Positions 18,546 to 27,501 of a stretch of DNA of 64,000 nucleotides are shown piece after piece. Both the position numbers and the translations under genes were made by a program. The stretch is taken from NCBI RefSeq assembly GCF_026711005.1, contig NZ_JAPPVJ010000001.1:496001-560000 (forward strand). The letters run 5' to 3'. The stretch is from Sphingobacterium sp. UT-1RO-CII-1. Lineage in GTDB: Bacteria > Bacteroidota > Bacteroidia > Sphingobacteriales > Sphingobacteriaceae. The notes below the pieces were generated by a model. It saw nothing but the letters and a program-made list of their open reading frames with translations, was not told the DNA's origin and ran no database searches. Within the stretch, counting starts at the first letter, position 1. Each line of letters opens with the position of its first letter.

Positions 18546-19730
18546 CTATTTATGTTCCTCATTAATATAATGTCTATTTTTTTCAATTAGTGTATTTATC
18601 TTTCTGACCGACTCCACCGAACGTAAATCGTCGGTTGCCGTTCCAAAACAATAATCCAACAGTTGCTCTAGTGTACTCGATGCCACATGCATCCTTGTAT
18701 CGCTAGATGCATAATAAATATACACCTTATTATCATTCAGTATCCAACCATTGGAAAACAATACATTTGACACATCCCCTACTAGCTCATCTCCTTCAGG
18801 AGCCATGAAATAACCAGCAGGTTCAGCTATTACCACATTCGGCTGATCTATACTAGTAACATAAAGATATAACACATAGCGCAAACCTGCAGCCGTATTT
18901 CGTACGCCATGAGCTAGGTGCAACCATCCCTTTTCTGTTTTTATAGGTGGAGGTCCCTCACCATTCTTTACTTCTTTAATAGTATGATAGTTTCTGGGAT
19001 TGATAATCTCTTCTTCTAAAACTACTGGGTTACAGATATCGTCTATCAACGTCCAGCCTATACCTCCACCTTTTTGAGCATAAATAAAATCATCCTGCGG
19101 TCTTGTATACAAGGCATATTTTCCATCCACATACTCTGGATGCAACACTACATTACGCTGCTGACTACTCGATTTTATATTAGGAAGTCGCTCCCAAATC
19201 AACAAGTCTTTAGATCTCACAATACCCGAATTAGCTATCGCTGTCGACAGGTCACCACTTGCCGCACTTGGAGCAAGTTGTTCACTGCAAAAAATACCAT
19301 ACACCCAACCATCTTCATGAGCAGTAAGCCGGATATCATAAATATTAGTCTCGTTAGGATCTATATCAGGAATTAATAGAGGTCTATCCCAAAACTTAAA
19401 GTTGTCTATCCCATTGGGGCTTTCTGCCACGGCAAAAAAAGATTTCCTATCCACTCCTTCTACACGTACAAAAAGTAAAAACCTATCTTCCCAATAAAGT
19501 GCACCCGCATTCATCGTCGAATTATACGAAATGCGCTCCATAAAAAATGGATTATCAGATGGGTTAAAATCAAATCGCCAATCTAGAGGTATATGATATT
19601 TCGTTACTACAGGATTACTATAGCGTTGCAAAATACCATTTGAAGAGGGTAGAGCAGTATTGACCCGAGTCAGCAAAGCCTGTTGTTGCTCAAAAATAAA
19701 ATTCTTAGTACGTTCAAATTGTATAGACAT
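18546..19730 (-). CDS. GH130 4-O-beta-D-mannosyl-D-glucose phosphorylase
   Basis: About 394 residues from the ATG at 19730 (MSIQFERTKN), chosen because it aligns with the family start; an ATG 12 codons upstream is less likely. The sequence follows the Bacteroides mannosylglucose phosphorylase closely as I remember it: NPFFMERISYNSTMNAGAL, VRVEGVDRKSFFAVAESPNG, YDIRLTAHEDGW with the general-acid Asp at residue 132, SQQRNVVLHPE, HTIKEVKNGEGP and YASSDTRMHVA. The enzyme phosphorolyses mannosyl-beta-1,4-glucose to alpha-mannose-1-phosphate and glucose in the cytoplasm, in beta-mannan use. No signal peptide. It lies 41 bases after the sulfotransferase. Unlike classical mannan operons, no mannanase or mannobiose epimerase is adjacent. 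Confidence 0.92.
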   Translation of the reverse strand: MSIQFERTKNFIFEQQQALLTRVNTALPSSNGILQRYSNPVVTKYHIPLDWRFDFNPSDNPFFMERISYNSTMNAGALYWEDRFLLFVRVEGVDRKSFFAVAESPNGIDNFKFWDRPLLIPDIDPNETNIYDIRLTAHEDGWVYGIFCSEQLAPSAASGDLSTAIANSGIVRSKDLLIWERLPNIKSSSQQRNVVLHPEYVDGKYALYTRPQDDFIYAQKGGGIGWTLIDDICNPVVLEEEIINPRNYHTIKEVKNGEGPPPIKTEKGWLHLAHGVRNTAAGLRYVLYLYVTSIDQPNVVIAEPAGYFMAPEGDELVGDVSNVLFSNGWILNDNKVYIYYASSDTRMHVASSTLEQLLDYCFGTATDDLRSVESVRKINTLIEKNRHYINEEHK

Positions 19731-19771
19731 AGATTTTCTAAAACTCTTTAAAATAAAATTCATCAACGCAT

Positions 19772-21568
19772 TTACATACGTTCAGGATACAGAGACATAC
19801 GTGTGACCCGATGAAATGCGAATCCACTACCAATTGTTATCTCCAATTCGAAAACGACTTCACCACTTTTAGGGTTGATTTCTACAACTCGGCCACCTCC
19901 CCCAATAGAAGTCTGCACGCCCATTCCCGGGCAGAACAAGACATTGCCCGTGTGTTGCAGATACTGCACACCGGATACGGCCTGTGAAAATCCCTGCACC
20001 CCTCTCTCCTTACCATACGACCACAATTGTTGTACGGTTTTATTGGCCATATCGATTTTATATTCTACTACACGGCTGTAGTTAGTTACTTCGGGGGTGA
20101 AATTGGGAATCCAGTTCCGATTGTATCCGTTATCAAACACCAGAATACGGTCTTCCGACATTGCTATCGGGGTATGTGGACCCCAAGACCAGTCGAAGCC
20201 CGGGATTTGTTTATCTCCATTTATTACCTCTTCATCTGTTATCACACTGCCATCTTCGGCGACGGGCTTCAGCAGTAGCGAGCGATAACGCTCACCCCAT
20301 AACTTATGCGGCGAAATAATCCACTGTACCTGCCCCGATCTACTAAAGTTATAAATTCCTTGATAACGAACAGTTGCCAACAAATTGTTGCCCATCTCAG
20401 CGATGGCATTGTTGTGTGCCCAGTTATTGGCATTCTGTACAAATTCTGGAGGAGTGATTCCGTCCGGTTTTACATAGCGACTAGTATCCAATTGATTGGC
20501 TAGATCCCACTCATTAATTACTGTCCCAGTTGTGGAGTTTAGCTCAATAATATGGTCATTCATCCGAGGCGATCCATTGCGCAAGCGTGCCGAGGACTTC
20601 GAAACTGTTATCAGGAAATTTCCATTAGCCGCTTCTGTTATTTCATGGTGGAAGGTATAACCCAATTTCCCCAAGTCCCATTGACGCTTTAGATTGCCAA
20701 ACATATCGATTTCAACTACTCTTGGTTTCGACTGATCTCCTGCGAGGAAGTTTCCATTTTCCATACGCTTAAGACCAATAGAAAATGACAGTTTTTGTAA
20801 CTCGTTGGATGTTTTGAGTAGCAACAACCACCTTAACTCTCCCTCATTGTCAATCATATAAGGCATAGACACATCAGCGTCGCTCTGCCCAGGATAATTA
20901 ATTAAATTCACTCCATACTCCATCTTACTCACCTCATTCTTAACAACTTTCCATTTTGGGAAATCTAGGATGGAAATAGCTTCAGTACGTATGTGAATCG
21001 TCGTACTACCACGCTCATTGCCTTCTAAATCAGTAAAGGTCAGCTTGACCTCATTGTTATGGTTTGGATACAGTCCAAATATAGGCACCCTTTGCCGTGG
21101 TGTACCGTCCTGGCATAAATGTGTAATCGTACCCGCATCGCCATTTTTTCCCTGTACAGAAACTTTTATACGACCGTATGTGGGCAATGCTACATCGACC
21201 AATGCAGCTAAAGGATTGTATCCCGATGGATTGAGCTGTACCTGTTCGATTATAAAACCAAGATCCGTGCCTTTGGTCGGCACAGTCAACTCCAAACCAT
21301 CCCGAAAAGTTACTTTTGTTTGCCAATGGTCCAATTGAGGATCTATCTTCGCAATATCTTGTAAAGAAACATGTACTGGTCCACTTTCAAAGTTGAACAC
21401 ATAGTTCTCTTTTCCTTTTGTAATGTCAAGTAACAATTCTCCCTTATCAACCCATTCTTTCAGAGATTGCTTTGATGCGATCTCTCCGACAACATCATTC
21501 TCTTTTCTGCAGGCATAGAATAAGATAACCACCATACCTAACAACCACATAGATCGCATAATATTCAT
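19772..21568 (-). CDS. arylsulfate sulfotransferase (ASST family), lipoprotein
   Basis: 598 residues from the ATG at 21568; an ATG 12 codons earlier is possible. The signal WLLGMVVILFYAC is a lipoprotein type. Residues about 80-200 form the ASST N-terminal domain, then a six-bladed propeller. Three histidines sit in FHHEI, NWAHNNA and WGPHTPI, numbered 319/320, 397 and 477 from the upstream ATG. The last two are 80 apart, as are His356 and His436 of E. coli AssT as I recall them, and R413 fits the active-site arginine. Known relatives move sulfate from aryl sulfates to phenols without PAPS. Its place between SusD and the GH130 gene is unusual. Local G+C looks higher than around it. Confidence 0.88.
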   Translation of the reverse strand: MNIMRSMWLLGMVVILFYACRKENDVVGEIASKQSLKEWVDKGELLLDITKGKENYVFNFESGPVHVSLQDIAKIDPQLDHWQTKVTFRDGLELTVPTKGTDLGFIIEQVQLNPSGYNPLAALVDVALPTYGRIKVSVQGKNGDAGTITHLCQDGTPRQRVPIFGLYPNHNNEVKLTFTDLEGNERGSTTIHIRTEAISILDFPKWKVVKNEVSKMEYGVNLINYPGQSDADVSMPYMIDNEGELRWLLLLKTSNELQKLSFSIGLKRMENGNFLAGDQSKPRVVEIDMFGNLKRQWDLGKLGYTFHHEITEAANGNFLITVSKSSARLRNGSPRMNDHIIELNSTTGTVINEWDLANQLDTSRYVKPDGITPPEFVQNANNWAHNNAIAEMGNNLLATVRYQGIYNFSRSGQVQWIISPHKLWGERYRSLLLKPVAEDGSVITDEEVINGDKQIPGFDWSWGPHTPIAMSEDRILVFDNGYNRNWIPNFTPEVTNYSRVVEYKIDMANKTVQQLWSYGKERGVQGFSQAVSGVQYLQHTGNVLFCPGMGVQTSIGGGGRVVEINPKSGEVVFELEITIGSGFAFHRVTRMSLYPERM

Positions 21569-21642
21569 TTGCTGTAAATAATTAAAAACATGAATAGCTG
21601 ACATAGGATATATTATTCATACATATCAGGCATTAAAATCAA

Positions 21643-21687
21643 TTTTAGAAAGTTCATGATTTTGTGAAAATCATGAACTTTCTAAAA
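21643..21687 (-). terminator. perfect 21-bp stem hairpin after the SusD gene
   Basis: Left arm 21643-21663 and right arm 21667-21687 are exact complements with a 3-base loop. On the minus strand it sits just after the SusD stop (21697) and before the sulfotransferase. It may partly terminate the transcript or protect the susCD mRNA 3' end. Confidence 0.75.
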
Positions 21688-21696
21688 AAATGACAA

Positions 21697-23340
21697 CTAT
21701 CTCCACAATGGATGCTGCTCTATTTTAGTGTTCGTATTCATTTCATCCTGTGGTATAGGAAGGTAATAATGCTTAGGCTCAAAATTATTGGCGCCTTGCT
21801 TTTTGTTATCCACAAAAATCTTCTTCATTTCAGCATGTGCATACCACCGTTTTAAGTCAAAGAAACGATGTCCTTCAAAGAAAAACTCCAATTCATTTTG
21901 TTTCATGATTTCCTTCATTAAGTCGTCTTTACCACTCCAAGTCTTACTGGCCAATCCTGCACGATCGCGGATACGCTTCAAGCTAGATGCAGCATCTGCT
22001 GTATTTCCGTTCTGCGCACAAGCTTCAGCATGCAATAATAATACTTCAGAAAAGCGAAACACCCGCAGATTGTTATTGTTATTTTTAGCTGGATCGTAAT
22101 GTGAGTTAGAACCAGCAGCATTCATATAAGCGTTGGTATATTTATTCATCAAGAAACGTCCCTGTTTTCCATCGATTGTTGGAAAGCCAAATTCTAGCTC
22201 TTCTGCCGGATGACGTTTCAGTTTTTCCTGACAAGCAGCCCAAATATCATCAAAAGTCTGGTTTCCATACCATTTACCATCAGTCGCTCCAGTCTGATAG
22301 TCTGAATACTTCCATAGGAAACTGGCATTCATACGTTTGTCAAAGCGAGTGTCAGAGCCTGCTGGTCTTTCCTCACTGATAAAATCGCGGATAATAGCAG
22401 GTGAAGGCATAATCTTGAACCATGCCCCAGTACCATCAGGCCCTATAAAGTTAGGTAGTACCATTCCCAAATGCGAGTTTGATTGATCATCGCCCCATAC
22501 CCCACCGCTACTCAATGTACCGTCGTAAGCCAATTCCCAAACCGATTCCTTGTTAAACTTCGTTGTATGCTTGAAATTATCTTGATAATCAGCCACTAAA
22601 TCATAATTATACGGAGATGAAAGCAGTGCTTTCAACTCTGTTTCAGCCTCACCATATTGCTTGGTATACACTAAAGCTTTACCCAAGTATGCAATGGCAG
22701 CTCCTTTAGTTACCCGTCCCGATTCGGAATCAGGTCTATCTACCGGCAGATTTTCTTTAGCGACTTTGAAGTCAACAATCACCTGCTTCCAGATTTCAGC
22801 TTCCGGTGCAGATACAGCCTCTCCGGGCTCTGCATCATCGGTGGCTACCGTCAAGCGCAAAGGCACATCACCATAGTTGGCAGCCAATAAGAAGTAATAC
22901 ATCCCCCTTAGGAAACTAACCTCACTGATCAGTTGCTTTTTCTTGGTTTCGTCCATAGGCACCTTATCTATATTTTTGAAGAACACATTCGCTCGGTTAA
23001 TACCTCGATATAACCTTCCAAAATCACTCTCTGCGGTAGATGCACTGTTACGAAAATTGACATAATCCCAGGTAAAAGCTTCTTCGCCAATCAGAAAAAA
23101 GGTATCATCTGCCCGGTTCATGGTCTGATATCCGGTATAGGCGGCATAATAGCCATACATTTGGCTTCTAATGGGAGAATATACCGTAGCTACAGCAGAT
23201 ACCGCATCGTTCTCATTAGCCCAAAAGACTGCTTCCACCGGTTTATTGGGATTTATTTTGTCCAAGAAATCTTTGGAACAACCAGTTAGTGACAATCCCA
23301 ACACTGCCGCTATCGTATATTTATTGATTAAAAATTTCAT
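21697..23340 (-). CDS. RagB/SusD-family nutrient-binding outer-membrane lipoprotein
   Basis: 547 residues. Lipoprotein signal MKFLINKYTIAAVLGLSLTG then Cys21, followed by SKDFLDKINPNKPVEAVFWAN. SusD features include EVSFLRGMYYFLLAANYGDVPL, GRVTKGAAIAYLGKALVYTKQY, FRFSEVLLLHAEACA and FFEGHRFFDLKRW near the C-terminus. Partner of the SusC that ends 50 bases upstream. It should bind the glycan or glycoside taken up by this locus, plausibly a mannose-containing or sulfated compound, which is inference from neighbours. Base use is richer in G+C than in the first SusD. Confidence 0.95.
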   Translation of the reverse strand: MKFLINKYTIAAVLGLSLTGCSKDFLDKINPNKPVEAVFWANENDAVSAVATVYSPIRSQMYGYYAAYTGYQTMNRADDTFFLIGEEAFTWDYVNFRNSASTAESDFGRLYRGINRANVFFKNIDKVPMDETKKKQLISEVSFLRGMYYFLLAANYGDVPLRLTVATDDAEPGEAVSAPEAEIWKQVIVDFKVAKENLPVDRPDSESGRVTKGAAIAYLGKALVYTKQYGEAETELKALLSSPYNYDLVADYQDNFKHTTKFNKESVWELAYDGTLSSGGVWGDDQSNSHLGMVLPNFIGPDGTGAWFKIMPSPAIIRDFISEERPAGSDTRFDKRMNASFLWKYSDYQTGATDGKWYGNQTFDDIWAACQEKLKRHPAEELEFGFPTIDGKQGRFLMNKYTNAYMNAAGSNSHYDPAKNNNNNLRVFRFSEVLLLHAEACAQNGNTADAASSLKRIRDRAGLASKTWSGKDDLMKEIMKQNELEFFFEGHRFFDLKRWYAHAEMKKIFVDNKKQGANNFEPKHYYLPIPQDEMNTNTKIEQHPLWR

Positions 23341-23390
23341 AGTTGTATTTTGAAAATGCTAAAATTCATGATTAAACATTGCCCTGGCTT

Positions 23391-26300
23391 TTAAAAACTT
23401 GCTTGCAAACCAAACATAATAGTCCGTGCCAACGGAAAACGACCATAGTCAGTTCCTGCCGTCATCATGCTGGAACCACCACCATTGTCATCTGAATTGA
23501 CACCAAGATCCGGTGTATACCCTTTGTACTTCGTTGCAGTAAACAGGTTGTCAGCTGCAAAGAAAATACGCGTATTTTTCAGAGCGGCTTTGTTCAACAC
23601 ATTTTGTGGCAATGTATAACCGATCTCTAAAGTTTTCAAGCGGAAGAAAGATCCACTCTCTAACCAACGGTCAGACGCGCGACGTTTATTGTCGTTCGGG
23701 TCATCACGGGTGTAACGCGGAATATCCGTATTGGTATTAGATGCTGTCCAGGAGTTTAACAAGCTTGTCGAATGGTTATTGACCTCGTTGGTCTGTTCCA
23801 TACGCGCCCGGGTATAGTTATATATTTTATTGCCCGACACCCCATCAAAAAAGAAGCCCAAATCAACACCTTTGTACTCCACATTACCTCGTATACCATA
23901 AGCTAACTTAGGAAAAGGACTTCCTAAATACTGCGCATCCTCATAATCGGTAATTTTTCCATCATCATTAACATCCACATAACGGATATCACCAGCTTTG
24001 GCGTTTGGCTGTATAACCGTACCATTCGAGCTTTTATAGGCCTGTACTTCTGCATCAGACTGGAATAGACCATCGGTTTTAATTAACCAAAAACCACCTA
24101 TAGGATGTCCCACTCTCGCCCAAGTAACATTTCCCTCGCCGTGTGGGTTAAAACCTGAAAACTCTTGTACAGAGCCCACTGTTACGGCTTTCATCGTGTT
24201 TTTAACCGTAGAGGCATTCACAGCAATATTGTAATTAACTGCACCTACAGCATCCTGGTAGCTGGTCAAAAATTCAAACCCCTTATTGCTGATCACTCCG
24301 GCATTCATTACAGGAGTACCTCCCAACCCCGATGATGGCGCGCGGTTAATTCCCAAAAGGATATCCTTGGTCTCACGCACATAATAGTCCGCACTAACAC
24401 TCAAGCGATTATTCAAAAAAGCCAGATCTAAACCGATATCGCTGGTCTCGGTTTCTTCCCAAGTTAAACCAATTGGAGACACCCAATTGTAACCAGGAAT
24501 AGCACCCAACCACAATTTACCACCCTGAATATAATTGATACCATATTGGGTAGTGAACTGTGTAGTATAGTTTCCAATATTCTGGTTGCCCAATCGACCA
24601 TAACTTGCACGGATTTTGAACTCATTGACGGTATTTTTAACGGATGCAAAGAAGCCTTCATTCATGACATTCCAGCCCAAAGCTACGGATGGGAATACCC
24701 CGTAACGACGTCCATCCGCAAATTTAGATGAACCATCACGTCTTACCGTAGCAGTCAAAAGATAACGGCTATCATAACTATACATCAAACGGCCGAACTG
24801 CGAAATCAAAGCTTCCTCCTGAAGACTGCCATTGGTAGACTGCTGATCCATTGCTGCAGCATCAATAGCATCTGTACCTAACGGTATATCCATGCGACCA
24901 ACACCAAATCCACGGTTATTGTTTTCCTGTGCCGAGTATCCCGCCAGAACAGATAACGTATGTTTATCAAATATACGGTCATAGTGCAACGTATTTTCAA
25001 TCAACCACTGATTATTGAAATAGGCATTTTCTCTCAGATAAGACTGTAAGAATTGATCTCCATACATATGCGGTTCTGCTTTTTTACTATAATTACGGCC
25101 CGTAATACGATTGGCACCTACATTCAGCCTATACTTCAACCCCTCAACAAAAAGGTCAACCTCCGCATAGCCACTAAGCATGATATCCGTCTGATGCCGC
25201 TGGTTATCGTACAGATTAAGAACACCAACAGGGTTTTCGATATTCTTCATCCAAGTAGAATAAGAGCCATAACCACCCAATATCTCCGGATCATATACTG
25301 GTACTAAAGGATTCTGGCGCAAAATATCGGTAATCACCAATTCCGAACCACGTTGTTGGTTTCCATTCTTAATCAAGAAAGTATTTCCCAATCTCAAATG
25401 GTTATTGAACAGACTAAAAGTATTTTTAGTACGTAGATTAAAGGCATCATAATCTGTATTCAACAATACCCCTTCCTGTTTCATATATCCAGCCGATACA
25501 CTATAGGTCGACCGCTCGCCACCACCTGCAATATCCACATTGACTTTGTGCATCGGTGCAGTGCGGAATACTTCATTCTGCCAATCCGTATTGGTTGTCA
25601 TCGCTTCGGCTGCCGGAGGCAATGTACCATTTGCTTTTTGGAAATTTTTCCACTGCGTTGCATCCATAAGATCCAACATTTTAGGCACTTTTTGTATACC
25701 TGTAAAAGCATTGACACTCAGTGTAGCTGCTGTATTTTGCTTACCGCCTTTAGTAGTCACGATAACAACGCCATTCGCCGCACGCGAACCGTAGATTGCT
25801 GCGGCAGACGCATCTTTCAAAACCTCTAAAGAAGCAATATCATTTGGGTCCACGAGATTGATATCGCCAAATACACCATCCACAACATATAGCGGTGTAT
25901 TGCTCCCAAAAGAACTTAAACCTCTGACAGTAACATTCAGTCCTGCGCCGGGAGCTCCTCCCGAGTTAGTAACCGAAACCCCAGCTATACGTCCCTGTAG
26001 CGCTCCTGCTGTACTCTTGGCAAGGTTAGACTGTAGATCCTTTCCTGTTACGGATGCTACAGCTCCGGTAAGGTCCTTTTTCCGGACAGTACCGTATCCA
26101 ATCACGACCACCTCTTCCAATTCGTTATCGGTCTCTAGCGTTATAACGACAAAACCTGTATCATCAACCTTTCGCTCAACACTTTTCATCCCCACATAAG
26201 AAAACTGTAAAGTAGCTCCTTTATCCACCTCAATAGAGAAATTACCCGTGATGTCTGTTTTTGTCACACCCCTTTGAGTTTTGACAGATACTGTTGCCCC

Positions 26301-26414
26301 AACAATGGGATTATTTTCTTTATCTTTTACAGTACCATTCACTTGTTGCCGCTGCTGCGCCCAAGATAGGGTGCTGAAAAGAAAAAAAAACAGAAATAGA
26401 AGATTTTTTTTCAT
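23391..26414 (-). CDS. SusC/RagA-family TonB-dependent transporter (no STN domain)
   Basis: 1007 residues. Signal peptide MKKNLLFLFFFLFSTLSWAQ, then directly the carboxypeptidase-regulatory-like domain (VNGTVKDKENNPIVGATVSV). Next are the SusC signature ELEEVVVIGYGTVRKKD and plug (LYVVDGVFGDINLVDPNDIA, AAAIYGSRAANGVVIVTTKG). The barrel ends in ARTIMFGLQASF. It lacks the STN domain of the first SusC, so it should not signal through FecR; the AraC gene upstream is the likely regulator. Sampled 60-base lines here hold about 28-32 G+C, compared with about 19-28 in the first susC, consistent with a different origin. Confidence 0.95.
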   Translation of the reverse strand: MKKNLLFLFFFLFSTLSWAQQRQQVNGTVKDKENNPIVGATVSVKTQRGVTKTDITGNFSIEVDKGATLQFSYVGMKSVERKVDDTGFVVITLETDNELEEVVVIGYGTVRKKDLTGAVASVTGKDLQSNLAKSTAGALQGRIAGVSVTNSGGAPGAGLNVTVRGLSSFGSNTPLYVVDGVFGDINLVDPNDIASLEVLKDASAAAIYGSRAANGVVIVTTKGGKQNTAATLSVNAFTGIQKVPKMLDLMDATQWKNFQKANGTLPPAAEAMTTNTDWQNEVFRTAPMHKVNVDIAGGGERSTYSVSAGYMKQEGVLLNTDYDAFNLRTKNTFSLFNNHLRLGNTFLIKNGNQQRGSELVITDILRQNPLVPVYDPEILGGYGSYSTWMKNIENPVGVLNLYDNQRHQTDIMLSGYAEVDLFVEGLKYRLNVGANRITGRNYSKKAEPHMYGDQFLQSYLRENAYFNNQWLIENTLHYDRIFDKHTLSVLAGYSAQENNNRGFGVGRMDIPLGTDAIDAAAMDQQSTNGSLQEEALISQFGRLMYSYDSRYLLTATVRRDGSSKFADGRRYGVFPSVALGWNVMNEGFFASVKNTVNEFKIRASYGRLGNQNIGNYTTQFTTQYGINYIQGGKLWLGAIPGYNWVSPIGLTWEETETSDIGLDLAFLNNRLSVSADYYVRETKDILLGINRAPSSGLGGTPVMNAGVISNKGFEFLTSYQDAVGAVNYNIAVNASTVKNTMKAVTVGSVQEFSGFNPHGEGNVTWARVGHPIGGFWLIKTDGLFQSDAEVQAYKSSNGTVIQPNAKAGDIRYVDVNDDGKITDYEDAQYLGSPFPKLAYGIRGNVEYKGVDLGFFFDGVSGNKIYNYTRARMEQTNEVNNHSTSLLNSWTASNTNTDIPRYTRDDPNDNKRRASDRWLESGSFFRLKTLEIGYTLPQNVLNKAALKNTRIFFAADNLFTATKYKGYTPDLGVNSDDNGGGSSMMTAGTDYGRFPLARTIMFGLQASF

Positions 26415-26622
26415 TGCATTTAATATTTAGATTTATAATGAAATAATATTGGTAACTTAAGATTTAATCTCAACGGATATGATCCTCAAAATTAATCTAA
26501 AGCTTTAATAACAAAATTAAAGGAATACGAGGCAGAAGGTCAATACTATTTTATCCAAATATTATACAATAAATATCATAATATCTATTTAACTCCGTTC
26601 AGGCTTATATTATTTTAACCCA

Positions 26623-27501
26623 CTATATAAAAATACGGCTTCCACTAAAATTTAGCCGGTACTCAGAGGGAGTACAGGTCTTTTTTCGTTTAAAGGTTCG
26701 ATTAAAATTAGAAATATTATTAAAACCACAATGATAACAGATTTCCGCAACTGTATCACTAGTTTCAATTAACATGCGTGCGGCATGACCGAGACGTATT
26801 TCATTCAAATTATCAATAAATGTCTTCCCTGTTCTTTTCTTTATAAAACGAGAAAAAGACACCTCAGACATATTAACTCGATTAGCTACATCCTTAAGTG
26901 TTATTGGAAATTCAAAATTCTTATTCATAAATTCAAAAGCGACATCCAAACGCCTACTCCTGAGATTTAACCTTTTTCCGACAAGTTTATTCCCTTCAAC
27001 TAATAAAGACATACTCTGACTCACAGAAAGGTCAGACAAAATCAACATCAGCTTAATAACGGAAGCGAAACCACTAGTCTTATGCAAGCTGAGAATTTCA
27101 GGTACAATTTTTTTGATTGTTTCTTTTGAAAACTCTACACCAAACTGAGCGGACTGTAATAATTGCTTAATAAAATTCAACTGATTCTTATTAAGAAACT
27201 GCTCACTAAATAAGTCTTCATTCCATTGAATAGTTACCTCTACTATCTTTTCAGACTTACAACGATGATTGAACCAGCCATGAGGAAGATTAGGCCCGAC
27301 TAATACCAGATCCAAATCATCAATTTCTTTTACATTATCACCTATTATCCTTTGTGCTCCTTTAGCATGGAGCACCATATTCAGTTCATATTCTCCGTGA
27401 TAATGATAAGGAAAATCAAATTTTTCTTTCTCCCGATAAAAAACAGTAAAACATTCTGCTTCACGCAAAGGAGTTACTTCTTTTATAGCTTGATAATTCA
27501 T
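26623..27501 (-). CDS. AraC-family transcriptional regulator
   Basis: 292 residues. The N-terminal half is a cupin-type sensing domain (FDFPYHYHGEYELNMVLHAKG with HxHxE). The C-terminal hundred residues hold two helix-turn-helix units: ITLKDVANRVNMSEVSFSRFIKKRTG and TVAEICYHCGFNNISNFNRTFKRKKTCTPSEYR. It reads toward the SusCD genes and ends 208 bases before the SusC start, so it probably activates the locus in response to a sugar. Such cupin-AraC regulators are common in Bacteroidota sugar loci. The ligand is unknown. Confidence 0.93.
   Translation of the reverse strand: MNYQAIKEVTPLREAECFTVFYREKEKFDFPYHYHGEYELNMVLHAKGAQRIIGDNVKEIDDLDLVLVGPNLPHGWFNHRCKSEKIVEVTIQWNEDLFSEQFLNKNQLNFIKQLLQSAQFGVEFSKETIKKIVPEILSLHKTSGFASVIKLMLILSDLSVSQSMSLLVEGNKLVGKRLNLRSRRLDVAFEFMNKNFEFPITLKDVANRVNMSEVSFSRFIKKRTGKTFIDNLNEIRLGHAARMLIETSDTVAEICYHCGFNNISNFNRTFKRKKTCTPSEYRLNFSGSRIFI

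Noticed and set aside
21018..21338. 106-codon plus-strand frame opposite the sulfotransferase gene
   Set aside because: Lies wholly inside a well-supported gene, has no family features and reads as a reverse-frame shadow.
25858..26199. 113-codon plus-strand frame opposite the second susC
   Set aside because: Antisense of conserved plug and domain codons; Pro/Thr-rich with no motif.
26415..26622. Operator for the AraC regulator upstream of susC
   Set aside because: The 208-base gap must contain the promoter, but no convincing paired repeats or -7 element could be identified by eye.
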